The position numbers were made by a program, and so were the translations under genes. A stretch of 32,552 bases of DNA from Clostridia bacterium DTU065 (GTDB taxonomy: Bacteria; Bacillota; DTU065), in contig LFSI01000007.1 in assembly GCA_001512545.1 (NCBI GenBank), positions 3,555 through 36,106 of the forward strand, read 5' to 3'. The notes below the pieces were generated by a model. The model was not told where the DNA came from. It did not search any database and worked only from the letters and a program-made list of their open reading frames with translations. Position 1 is the first letter of the stretch; the number at the start of each line of letters is the position of its first letter. Positions 24,427-31,558 of the stretch are shown piece after piece.

Positions 24427-24682
24427 CTGTCTACCCTCCCTGAAGATGCCTGTTCTTTTCTTTATCTTACCATGCAGCATGGGGCAAAGATAGAATTTTT
24501 CGGTAAAATCGTCCAATATCTCTAGCATGCACGATAAGTTGCCGCCTCCTTAGTCTTTCCCTATAATCCCTATATTTTCCCCAATCAGATTTTTGTGTTA
24601 AGTTTCCCGTTGCATGTAGCAGGAGTTGAAAAATCCATAACGAACGCTTAATCAGTAACTTAGTTACAAGGGAGGTTTTATC

Positions 24683-25543
24683 ATGAAAAGGTTTGCAGTT
24701 GTTCTACTTATGTTCCTCATCGTAGCATTACCAGTTTTTGCTTGGAAAAATGTCTTGGAAGTTCATGTAGGTGAAACTGCAAGGGGTGTAGCACTTAGTC
24801 CAGACGGAAAAACGCTCTATGTGGGCGCGATCCGCGACAGAAAAGTCGTTGCAGTTGACGTTAGAGACCAAGAGGTTATTTTCGATGTAAATCTCACCGA
24901 GTTTAACTCCGGCGCTTGGGCTAAAGCTGTATGGGTCAATGGCAAAGGCAACGTCTTTGCACCTGGCAGCGACGTGCCGGAAATCTACGTGTTTGACTCA
25001 GATTTAATGTGGCTCGAAACATATTATATCGACGGTTTTGGCATCACTGACTGTGAAGGTGCCGTCGCCGACGATCATGGCAACATCTACGCTTCCGATC
25101 GCAGTGGCATTGGTGGCATCTACAAGATTCGCCATGAGGATGGCGATTTGGATGCCAAGTGGGGTCAGGGTGGATGGGCCGACGTCGGTCATGTTCGTCT
25201 CCCATACCTAAAGGGCGATGCTATCTATGCTGTTGACCACACCACCTCCATCCTCTACAAGATTGACTTGGCAACCGGCAAGGTTACCACATTGGCTAAT
25301 CTGGCACCAAGTGGATTTGCAGTAGCAGTGGACGACAATGGCGTCATCTACGTTGCCCACTACTCCAACCCCAGCGTTGCAGTATCGGTTATTGAAAACG
25401 GTAAGGTTACCGAATACTCACCTTCCGCTTTCGGTCTGACCTCCAACGTTGGCGGTATTGCCGTAACCAAAGACGGCTCCACGCTGTACCTCGTTGAAGA
25501 GCAGTCCGGTATCGGCGGTTTGGTTCTGGGCTTCACCAAGTAG
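24683..25543 (+). CDS. Secreted beta-propeller (NHL/YVTN-like) protein
   Basis: A 286-residue protein with a signal peptide (RFAVVLLMFLIVALPVFAW) followed by six or seven repeats of propeller type, such as ARGVALSPDGKTLYVGA, DCEGAVADDHGNIYASD, GFAVAVDDNGVIYVAH and GGIAVTKDGSTLYLVEE. Such propellers bind proteins, sugars or metals, or rarely act as lactonases or lyases; no catalytic set is recognisable. GGGAGG precedes the ATG. The gene stands alone between the divergent cdaA unit and a very strong terminator, which suggests its own, possibly high-level, expression. The protein is exported; the final location is unknown. Confidence 0.75.
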   Translation: MKRFAVVLLMFLIVALPVFAWKNVLEVHVGETARGVALSPDGKTLYVGAIRDRKVVAVDVRDQEVIFDVNLTEFNSGAWAKAVWVNGKGNVFAPGSDVPEIYVFDSDLMWLETYYIDGFGITDCEGAVADDHGNIYASDRSGIGGIYKIRHEDGDLDAKWGQGGWADVGHVRLPYLKGDAIYAVDHTTSILYKIDLATGKVTTLANLAPSGFAVAVDDNGVIYVAHYSNPSVAVSVIENGKVTEYSPSAFGLTSNVGGIAVTKDGSTLYLVEEQSGIGGLVLGFTK

Positions 25544-25561
25544 TCTGTAATGTAAAATCTG

Positions 25562-25604
25562 AAAAAGACCTTCTTTTATGTAAATAAAAGAAGGTCTTTT
25601 TTTT
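25562..25604 (+). terminator. Strong terminator after the propeller gene
   Basis: A perfect 18-bp inverted repeat, AAAAAGACCTTCTTTTAT / ATAAAAGAAGGTCTTTTT, with the tetraloop GTAA, ends in a run of eight T. It may work in both directions because of the A run on its left side. Confidence 0.95.
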
Positions 25605-25662
25605 GCTACTGCCTAATTTACGTAAGTAGTTCCCCAAGGGGTTATCTTAGGGAGGTCCTCAT

Positions 25663-26604
25663 ATGTTTCTGTATGAAAAACTTGTAAGCGACGTATCAGA
25701 TTTCACGGTAGATGTGGAAAAACCGGCGGATTTCGACGTTTTTTGGGAGGAGACAATTCGCCTGGCAAAGGACAAGCTGGAGTTCACTCTAGAGCAAGTT
25801 CCTTTCCCTCTAAAGGCCAGAGTGTTCAAAGCTAACCTAGTTGGGTATGGTGATACTGAGATCAAAGGATGGTATCTACTCCCGGAGAACGAAGACAGCA
25901 CCTACCCGCTGGTGCTTACGTTTCACGGCTACAGAGGTTACGCATCCTCGCCATTCTACTTTGCCCAATACCTTTTAAACGGCATGGCCGTACTGGCTTT
26001 CGATCTGAGGGGACAGGTTGGCCAAAGTGGCGATGAAGGGTATGCCAGCGGCCACGTTCCCGGTTGGATGAATCAGGGGCTAGACAGTCCGTACGACTGC
26101 TACTACCGCAGGCTTCTTGTGGACTGCATGCGGATGGTTGATATGGCTAAAAGCCTTCCAGATGTCGATGCCAGCCGCATCGCAGTGAAAGGTGCATCTC
26201 AAGGAGGCGGCCTGGCTCTGGCAGTTGCTGCCTTGTGCGATGTGGCCTTGTGCGTTGCAGGAGTTCCCAACATGTGCTACATGGAGTACGGGGTGCTAAA
26301 CTCCAGCAGTTCGCTCAAAGAAGTAGCCGAGTACCTGAAGTTGTATCCGGAAAAGGCACCTGCTTACTTCACCACATTGAGATATTTTGATAACGTCAAT
26401 CTGGCAGACAGAATCAAATGCCCTGTGCTGGTGTCTGTAGGAATGCAGGATCCTGTGTGCCTACCTAAGACCGTTTATGCTGCCTACAACAAGATTATGG
26501 CACCGAAACAAATCCTTGCATATCCGTTCAGCGGACACGACGGAGGCGGAGCTTTGTTCGAACAGGCAGCCATGGAGTTTATTCTCGAGCACTTTAACCT
26601 GTAG
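25663..26604 (+). CDS. Acetyl xylan esterase / cephalosporin-C deacetylase family hydrolase
   Basis: A 313-residue alpha/beta hydrolase of carbohydrate esterase family 7, which removes acetyl groups from xylo-oligosaccharides and similar small esters. The catalytic triad is visible: Ser179 in KGASQGGG, Asp264 in GMQDPVC and His293 in SGHDGGG; FDLRGQVGQSGD and the family loop HVPGWMNQGLDSP are also present. There is no signal peptide, so it acts in the cytoplasm on imported oligosaccharides. GGGAGG precedes the ATG. The polysaccharide deacetylase lipoprotein starts 37 bases downstream, so the two probably form an operon directed at deacetylation. Confidence 0.9.
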   Translation: MFLYEKLVSDVSDFTVDVEKPADFDVFWEETIRLAKDKLEFTLEQVPFPLKARVFKANLVGYGDTEIKGWYLLPENEDSTYPLVLTFHGYRGYASSPFYFAQYLLNGMAVLAFDLRGQVGQSGDEGYASGHVPGWMNQGLDSPYDCYYRRLLVDCMRMVDMAKSLPDVDASRIAVKGASQGGGLALAVAALCDVALCVAGVPNMCYMEYGVLNSSSSLKEVAEYLKLYPEKAPAYFTTLRYFDNVNLADRIKCPVLVSVGMQDPVCLPKTVYAAYNKIMAPKQILAYPFSGHDGGGALFEQAAMEFILEHFNL

Positions 26605-26641
26605 GTTTGTCCTAAGACTAACAATATAGGAGTGAACAACT

Positions 26642-27709
26642 ATGAGAAGAAATTGGCAGATTAAGCTGCTTGCCATCGCGCTACTTTTCAGCTTGCTGCT
26701 TGTTACAGGTTGCACAAAGCAAGTCTTTAAGTTCGACATCCCCGAAAGCGAGATCCCAACCATTACGGTTCTTGCATATCACAGAATATTAGACGGTGGG
26801 CCTTCATTTATCGATGTTTCCACGTCCATGTTTGACAACCACCTGACATGGCTTGAGCAAAACGGTTACAACGTTATTTCCTACGACAAGTTTATCGATT
26901 TTCTGGACGGAAAAGGCAACCTTCCTGAAAAACCGGTCCTCATCACCTTTGACGACGGCTACAAAGAGACCTACACCAACGCTATGCCGATCCTAGCCAA
27001 ACATGAAATGCCCGCAGTTCTTTTCATCTACTCCAATCGCATGAAGGACTACTCTTTCGACGGTGGCCTTTCTGTTACCGAACTCAGAGAGATGCAGCGG
27101 AAGGGCTGGTCGATTCAGGCACACACCGTAACCCATGCTGACCTCAGCCTGTTTTCACCGCACGCTAAAGCATCGGCGATGTATGAAATGGCCCAGAACA
27201 AAAAGGATATCGAAAGCAAACTGGGAACTGAGGTAACGGGATTGGCCTATCCCTACGGGGCATATACTCCCGAGGTAGAACAGTGGGCCCAGGAAGCAGG
27301 ATTCAAAGCTGCCTTCCTCATTGAAGAAGGTCCGAACACCTATGACGACATCCATCCTTACAGAATCAAGCGCCACATGCTCTACCAGAAGGACACCCTT
27401 GAAGACTTCGCCAGAAAGGTGACCAGTTCTCCCTTGCAGGTGATCCGGACCGTTCCCGAGCAAGCTCAGGTCATTGACTACAGACCCGCTACAGTCATTG
27501 CTGATGTGGTCCTGCCAGAGGGCGTTAAAGTGGTAAAAGTTTACGCAGATATCGAATCTGAAGACCTGTCCGCTCGATTTGATGCCGAAAAACAGCGGGT
27601 AATTGTCGACACCGCCTCGGTAGGTCGCGGTCATCACAACATGACCATTAAGCTTCTAGGAAGCGATGGCAGAACCTACGTCTACGGCTGGTCGTATGTA
27701 ATTCAATAA
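26642..27709 (+). CDS. Polysaccharide deacetylase lipoprotein (CE4/NodB domain)
   Basis: A 355-residue lipoprotein with signal peptide and lipobox LVTGC (Cys24), then a NodB deacetylase domain from about residue 40. Asp104/Asp105 in ITFDDGY and His161/His165 in AHTVTH give the Asp-His-His metal site, and the later motif LAYPYGAY is typical. About 80 C-terminal residues form a separate, probably beta-sandwich, domain (from about ATVIADVVLPEG). Such enzymes de-N-acetylate peptidoglycan or other surface glycans, or help release exopolysaccharide (PgaB-like). GGAG precedes the ATG. It lies behind the esterase and is closed by a terminator. Confidence 0.88.
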   Translation: MRRNWQIKLLAIALLFSLLLVTGCTKQVFKFDIPESEIPTITVLAYHRILDGGPSFIDVSTSMFDNHLTWLEQNGYNVISYDKFIDFLDGKGNLPEKPVLITFDDGYKETYTNAMPILAKHEMPAVLFIYSNRMKDYSFDGGLSVTELREMQRKGWSIQAHTVTHADLSLFSPHAKASAMYEMAQNKKDIESKLGTEVTGLAYPYGAYTPEVEQWAQEAGFKAAFLIEEGPNTYDDIHPYRIKRHMLYQKDTLEDFARKVTSSPLQVIRTVPEQAQVIDYRPATVIADVVLPEGVKVVKVYADIESEDLSARFDAEKQRVIVDTASVGRGHHNMTIKLLGSDGRTYVYGWSYVIQ

Positions 27710-27731
27710 CGCAGTCATCTAAAGCAAACAA

Positions 27732-27768
27732 GCCCTTTGCCTACTAAAATAGGTAAAGGGCGTTTTTT
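27732..27768 (+). terminator. Terminator after the polysaccharide deacetylase
   Basis: GCCCTTTGCCTA and TAGGTAAAGGGC form a 12-bp stem with one G-T pair and a 6-base loop, then G and six T. It closes the esterase-deacetylase unit. Confidence 0.92.
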
Positions 27769-27825
27769 CGCAGTGTTTTAATGGTCACTGACTTACTCAG
27801 CGGTTTTCCCATGCTTTCTTCAAGG

Positions 27826-28068
27826 CTACATAGAATCTAAACGTGCCTTTTGTAGTTCCATTATTCTGTTATAAAGTACCGAAACAGAGGTGAGAACATA
27901 CGGAGCAACAGCCTTCAACCTCGAGTTCAGCAGCATCTCAGATATACTTTGTAAGGTCTCATGTTGGGTTTTGTAAATCAGACTTGCTTCCTTGCGGTAC
28001 GGACCAACGTTAATCCAGTTAACGCGAAGGTACAAAACCGTTAACAATACAAGCTCGCGCAAAGCCAA
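27826..28068 (-). pseudogene. Possible decayed or frameshifted small ORF
   Basis: An 80-codon frame from TTG with no ribosome binding site of its own and no recognisable family; the N-terminal part is hydrophobic (LRELVLLTVLYLRV), the rest helical (TLQSISEMLLNSRLKAV). A good AGGAGG site just upstream instead serves an ATG at 28097 that opens an 18-codon hydrophobic frame (starts MEKFLFTAVIWL) and stops at 28041 inside the 80-codon frame. A single-base shift near 28060 would fuse them into about 90 residues, so this may be a frameshifted membrane-protein gene. It could also be noncoding. Confidence 0.25.
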
Positions 28069-28106
28069 ATGACCGCTGTGAACAAGAACTTTTCCATTTC
28101 AACTCA

Positions 28107-28182
28107 CACCCTCCTAATGTTGACTCTGGGAAAACACCCTACCCATCCCGCTCCGGTAACGGAGGACGCGTGGCTCACATTA
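28107..28182 (-). other. Foldable leader ending at a ribosome binding site
   Basis: On the minus strand TAATGT (28177-28182) can pair with ACATTA (28115-28120), directly before AGGAGG. Enclosed are a CTCCG-ttac-CGGAG hairpin (28151-28164) and G-rich and T/C-rich segments that could also pair. The layout, a closed structure abutting a ribosome binding site, resembles a regulatory leader, but it matches no riboswitch consensus I know and the gene behind it looks broken. Confidence 0.25.
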
Positions 28183-28566
28183 ACAAGGTAGCCGGTCTCA
28201 TGTTTTAATTAAACCAGGCCAGATAGACTTAGCCCTGTTTTTTGACTGCCTATCGATGCAGGTTCACAAAAAGCTTCGCCCTAAGCCGCAGCATTCATTC
28301 CTCGGTCTGCTACTATCTGGCACGACACCTGCGGTGCAACATCTGTGGGGATACCGCTAGAGCAAACAAAGCTTGAGAAGATGCAACTTCCCCTGCTCAA
28401 CGAGACTTCAAGCTGAAAAAACAGTTAGCCACGGCCTTGGCTTACCGTTTTCTTTTGAGCAGTTTCCATTCTTGTCAAACTTCCAAATGCACAATTCTTA
28501 TGCTTCCGATTGCGCGAGGTTCTTCATAGGCACTTAAACTAAAGGCACAGTATCCAGCAATAAAGT

Positions 28567-28613
28567 AAGGTAGCGTTGCTACTACTTATCAAGTAGTTTT
28601 GCAACGCTACCTT
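28567..28613. repeat. Long two-part inverted repeat (hairpin)
   Basis: AAGGTAGCGTTGC (28567-28579) and GCAACGCTACCTT (28601-28613) form a perfect 13-bp stem, and ACTACTT / AAGTAGT (28581-28597) an inner 7-bp stem with a 3-base loop. Flanking bases extend the pairing imperfectly. It is about 115 bases past the symporter stop; neither strand has a good T run, so it is not a typical terminator. Confidence 0.7.
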
Positions 28614-28727
28614 GCTTCTTTATATAACCGCGTTTTCGAACAGGTAAAGGTATAGACTGCAGCAAAACGCGCAGTTTACGATGAGGAAGATCACTACAAA
28701 CCAAGGAACGTGTCCTAACTGAAACTG

Positions 28728-30287
28728 TTACTTCTCCAGCACGGCGTCTTTGTCTACAGGCTCCAGTGAGGGTTCGAACTTCTTCGGATGGAACGGCCCC
28801 CTGAATCTAAGGTCGATAGGCTCGCCGTAAATGTCGACCAGTGGTTTTGGAGCGACTTTTTTGTACGTTGCCAGCATCACCACAACAAACACCACAAGGC
28901 TGATCACAACGCCGATCAAGTCGTTAGGTGTGTTAGGCGAAACGATGCCGAGAATGATCCAAGAAACAAAGCCGATGATGGAAGACGTAACTGCCGCTGG
29001 AGTATTGGACTTCTTGCTCCAAATGCCAAATGTGAGTGGCACAAAGCATCCGACAAGAAGAAAGCCCCAAGCGGAAACCATTAGGTCGTAGACGTTCTGG
29101 AACCAAAGTGCTGTGGCCAAAGCTAAGGCGGTAATCACTACCGTCGCGATTCTTGCCACTTTTAGTTCGCCTTTGCCATCCATCTTCTTGATGTGTGGCA
29201 GGATGTTCCTTGTAACAATGCTTGCAGGCGCGAGAATCGCGCTGTCTGTTGAAGACATGATGGCTGAAAGCAGAGCGCCAACAAAAAGAGCAACAACGAA
29301 GTTTGGCAAGAACTTCATAGCTAGCTCCACCAGGACCAGCTCCGAGTTAGCAAGCTCGGGGAAAACCAACCTGCCCACGATACCCAAGGTTACCGGAATG
29401 ATCCCAAGAAGCATGTAGCCCAAACCTGAAAGATACGATGCCCATTGGGCTGTGTTTTCATCTTTACTGGAAAGAGCTCTCTGCATGACGTCTTGTCCCG
29501 GAATTGATCCCAGACCAACGATAATCCAAGCTTGCAAATAGAACATCCATCCCGAAAATCCGGTGTTTCTCGGGAAGAAGTAGAACATCTCATCGGGGAT
29601 TTGAGCCTTAATAGCCGAAAAACCGCCAACGTGGTTGATAACGATGGGAAACATTATGACTAGACCTGCGACGAGAATAATCATCTGGGCAAAGTCAGTG
29701 AGAGTGTCCGCCCACATGCCGCCCTGATAGGTGTAGATCAAAACAACAATTGCTGAAATGATGATGCCGGCTGTCGGGGTAAGGCCTGTTACGGAATGAA
29801 CAATCAACCCTAAAGCGACCATCTCTGCGCCTACCCATCCGATAAAGGCCGGAAGCGTGATCAGAGCAACCAGAAGTTCGCTGGTTTTTCCGTATTTGAT
29901 GGCAAAGAAGTCTGCTATGGTAAGGAGCTTCATGCGGCGCATAGTTCTAACGTAGAAAAGACCTGCAAGAAGAAGGCAGAGTCCAGCACCAAAGGGATCT
30001 GCTATGGTGCCTAAAAAGCCATTCCAGTACGACTCTCCTGCGGCACCCATTGATGTGCCGCCACCAAACCACGTGGCAAAGAGTGCAGCGGTAGCAAGAC
30101 CAAGGGGCAACCGCCTTCCGGCAACGATGTAGTCTGTTGCATCTTTGATGTTTTTGCTAGAAAGCCAACCGATTACGAGCATCATGAGAATGTAAGCCGA
30201 CACTCCGCCGATTACCCATGGATTGTTCATCCTGTTGATCATCCTCCTAAATAGTTGAAGTGCAATGATTGCTTTGCGATAGTGCAT
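28728..30287 (-). CDS. Sodium:solute symporter (SSS family)
   Basis: About 519 residues of a multi-helix membrane transporter of the SSS family, which drives uptake of a small organic solute with Na+. The first helix region WVIGGVSAYILMMLVIGWL, then GGGTSMGAAGESYWNGF and the signature SIPGQDVMQRALSSKDENTA are clear, and about 13 hydrophobic segments follow. Substrate (amino acid, organic acid, vitamin or sugar) cannot be read out. Two starts compete: ATG 30287 after AGAGGAG, and ATG 30230 twelve bases after AGGAGG, the latter giving a family-like N-terminus. The gene is monocistronic behind its own promoter, and the leader carries a hairpin exposing an anti-Shine-Dalgarno loop. Confidence 0.92.
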   Translation of the reverse strand: MHYRKAIIALQLFRRMINRMNNPWVIGGVSAYILMMLVIGWLSSKNIKDATDYIVAGRRLPLGLATAALFATWFGGGTSMGAAGESYWNGFLGTIADPFGAGLCLLLAGLFYVRTMRRMKLLTIADFFAIKYGKTSELLVALITLPAFIGWVGAEMVALGLIVHSVTGLTPTAGIIISAIVVLIYTYQGGMWADTLTDFAQMIILVAGLVIMFPIVINHVGGFSAIKAQIPDEMFYFFPRNTGFSGWMFYLQAWIIVGLGSIPGQDVMQRALSSKDENTAQWASYLSGLGYMLLGIIPVTLGIVGRLVFPELANSELVLVELAMKFLPNFVVALFVGALLSAIMSSTDSAILAPASIVTRNILPHIKKMDGKGELKVARIATVVITALALATALWFQNVYDLMVSAWGFLLVGCFVPLTFGIWSKKSNTPAAVTSSIIGFVSWIILGIVSPNTPNDLIGVVISLVVFVVVMLATYKKVAPKPLVDIYGEPIDLRFRGPFHPKKFEPSLEPVDKDAVLEK

Positions 30288-30309
30288 CTGAGTTTGCTCC
30301 TCTAAAAGG

Positions 30310-30332
30310 CTCGAAAAAGGAGGATTTTCGAG
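30310..30332 (-). promoter_or_regulatory. Leader hairpin with anti-Shine-Dalgarno loop, symporter mRNA
   Basis: In the symporter 5' leader CTCGAAAA and TTTTCGAG form a perfect 8-bp stem whose 7-base loop reads TCCTCCT. The loop is complementary to both ribosome binding sites of the gene (AGAGGAG at 30297-30303 and AGGAGG at 30243-30248). Loop pairing with either site could block initiation; this is inference from complementarity. Confidence 0.4.
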
Positions 30333-30379
30333 GAAAACGCACCTTACTTGCGCTATCTCAAAATGTCTTACGAAAATTG

Positions 30380-30408
30380 ATTATGAGGCATACACAGGCA
30401 AGAGTCAA
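30380..30408 (-). promoter_or_regulatory. Promoter of the sodium:solute symporter gene
   Basis: On the minus strand TTGACT (30403-30408) and CATAAT (30380-30385) are 17 bases apart, each one base off consensus. The start should be near 30373, leaving an 85-base leader. It begins just after the tcdA terminator. Confidence 0.72.
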
Positions 30409-30414
30409 TACCCC

Positions 30415-30458
30415 AAAAATAAAAAACGGCTAGAAATTTTTCGCTTAAATCTCTAGCC
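30415..30458 (-). terminator. Terminator after tcdA
   Basis: GGCTAGA-g-ATTT and AAAT-t-TCTAGCC (minus strand) form a 12-position stem with one mismatch, followed by GTTTTTTATTTTT. It lies 19 bases past the tcdA stop. Confidence 0.88.
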
Positions 30459-30476
30459 TGAAATAGCTCAGCTTTC

Positions 30477-31205
30477 TCATGCGTTTTCCTTTTCTAAAAG
30501 TTCGTTTGTTAATTCTCTAACAACTAGCGAAGCCAGGGTTAGTCCGAATGCAGGCGGTACAAACGAACTAGACCCGATTACCCGCTTCCCGTCAACTTCT
30601 TTAGCTTTGACCGCAGGCTCTAGCGAGTACACCACCTTCAATCCTGAGGTGATGCCGTTCAGCTTCAGCCTACGCCTCATCACCTTACTCAGAGGGTCAA
30701 CTTTAGTCTCCGAGATGTCCCCTACGCGCATGAAAGACGGGTCCAGTTTGCCCCCTGCACCCATTGCCGAGACGATGGGAATCTGGTTCTTCAGGCAGTA
30801 GCAGATGAGAGCGGTCTTTGCATCAACGTCATCGATACAGTCCACGACGTAGTCGGCGTCTTTGATGTACTCGGGGATGTTCTCATCTGTTAGCATGACT
30901 TTGATAGGATGAACATCCACGTCTTCTGCGACGCTTTTCAGCCTTTTTGCCATCTCGAAAGCCTTGTCTCTACCGATGTTCTCCAGCGTGGCAACAATTT
31001 GTCTGTTTAGGTTGGTGATATCCACTACATCTCCGTCAATGATGGTGATCGAGCCAACTCCCGATCGGGCTAGAGCCTCTGCTGCAGCTCCTCCAACCCC
31101 GCCCACACCGCAGACGATCACTCTACTTTTTGCAAGCTTCTCAAGGGCGCTCTCGCCGATGATCAAGCTTGTTCTGAGCAGACTCTTTTTACTTAATCTA
31201 TCCAC
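30477..31205 (-). CDS. tcdA: tRNA threonylcarbamoyladenosine dehydratase
   Basis: About 242 residues of an E1/ThiF-like adenylating enzyme that uses ATP to cyclise t6A37 to ct6A in ANN-decoding tRNAs. The nucleotide-binding motif VIVCGVGGVGGAAAEALARSG, DGDVVDITNLNRQ, VVDCIDDVDAKTAL, the family-specific SAMGAGGKLDPSFMRVGDIS and DPLSKVMRRRL are present, separating it from MoeB and ThiF. The track begins with TTG directly behind GGAG; the GTG at 31205, nine bases past TAGGAG, is better. It lies downstream of 6S RNA and aspS on the same strand, matching the aspS-bsrA-yrvM order of B. subtilis, and ends at a strong terminator. Confidence 0.92.
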   Translation of the reverse strand: MDRLSKKSLLRTSLIIGESALEKLAKSRVIVCGVGGVGGAAAEALARSGVGSITIIDGDVVDITNLNRQIVATLENIGRDKAFEMAKRLKSVAEDVDVHPIKVMLTDENIPEYIKDADYVVDCIDDVDAKTALICYCLKNQIPIVSAMGAGGKLDPSFMRVGDISETKVDPLSKVMRRRLKLNGITSGLKVVYSLEPAVKAKEVDGKRVIGSSSFVPPAFGLTLASLVVRELTNELLEKENA

Positions 31206-31280
31206 AAACTCCAACTCCTATTTCTGCGTAAATCAAAACCGTATCGCTGTTTTTACCGAACTCTTTTTTTAGATTAGCAC

Positions 31281-31306
31281 AAAAAAGGGAGCCGTAAAAG
31301 GCTCCC
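31281..31306 (-). terminator. Terminator of the 6S RNA gene
   Basis: GGGAGCC-ttttac-GGCTCCC on the minus strand forms a 7-bp stem and is followed by six T. It ends the 6S RNA transcript ahead of tcdA. Confidence 0.88.
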
Positions 31307-31307
31307 A

Positions 31308-31495
31308 CGCGTATCCCCCGCCATGCCGCTGGTGCTGAAAGTTAATGAACCTGCTCGGGCAGGTGGGTGTCCTGTTCACAGCTTAGGCAAAGCCGAAACC
31401 GGCTCGGCGGCCACTGCAAAACCCCGGACTCCCGTTTTGTGTGTGTTGGCTCATAAACACTTCAGCTTGACCACGAACACAGCAGGGTGGTGTCT
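31308..31495 (-). ncRNA. ssrS: 6S RNA
   Basis: A noncoding stretch of about 190 bases between aspS and tcdA, with its own promoter and terminator, reads as 6S RNA, the global regulator that binds housekeeping RNA polymerase by mimicking an open promoter. The 5' side contains CCCTGCTGTGTTCG, like the TGAGATGTTCG of E. coli, with TGAGCC downstream; the 3' side has GGACACCCACCTG, AGGTTCA and CAGCGGCAT, aligning with the E. coli GACACATTCACCT, GGGTTCA and GCGGCAT. The two sides can pair (CC-C-TGC-TGT with GCG-GCA-T-GG), giving the long irregular rod. Synteny with B. subtilis bsrA supports it. Exact mature ends are estimated. Confidence 0.88.
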
Positions 31496-31501
31496 GCAAT
31501 T

Positions 31502-31530
31502 ATCTTAGCACAAAAATGGCGTTCTTTCAA
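31502..31530 (-). promoter_or_regulatory. Promoter of 6S RNA
   Basis: TTGAAA (31525-31530) and TAAGAT (31502-31507) are exactly 17 bases apart on the minus strand and would start transcription near 31495, at the predicted 5' end of 6S RNA. It sits just past the aspS stop codon. Confidence 0.8.
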
Positions 31531-31558
31531 TGACAGAGGCGGTCTTTCGACTTGAAGC

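Larger units (their letters stand above)
27769..28727. other. Gene-poor region between deacetylase and symporter
   Basis: About 950 bases without a clear gene. It holds a weak minus-strand ORF (27826-28068), a possible foldable leader with AGGAGG ribosome binding site (28107-28182), and an isolated long hairpin (28567-28613). Short frames in the rest, including one with two CxxC-like cysteines near 28308-28376, are too brief to assign. Lower gene density and the broken ORF suggest a site of past insertion or decay; I see no intact transposase or terminal repeats. Confidence 0.5.

Noticed and set aside
24427-24528. Upstream extension of the cdaA ORF in the track
   Set aside because: Members of the family start at the equivalent of ATG 24426, which has GGGAGGG in front; the extension adds 34 residues that look non-native.
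28107-28182. Assignment of this leader to a known riboswitch class
   Set aside because: I compared it by eye with TPP, cobalamin, fluoride, guanidine, c-di-GMP, preQ1 and THF consensus motifs and found no match.
28308-28376. Short plus-strand frame with cysteines (HLRCNICGDT), reminiscent of a transposase zinc ribbon
   Set aside because: Only about 22 codons are open and no other transposase segment, terminal repeat or target duplication is visible nearby.
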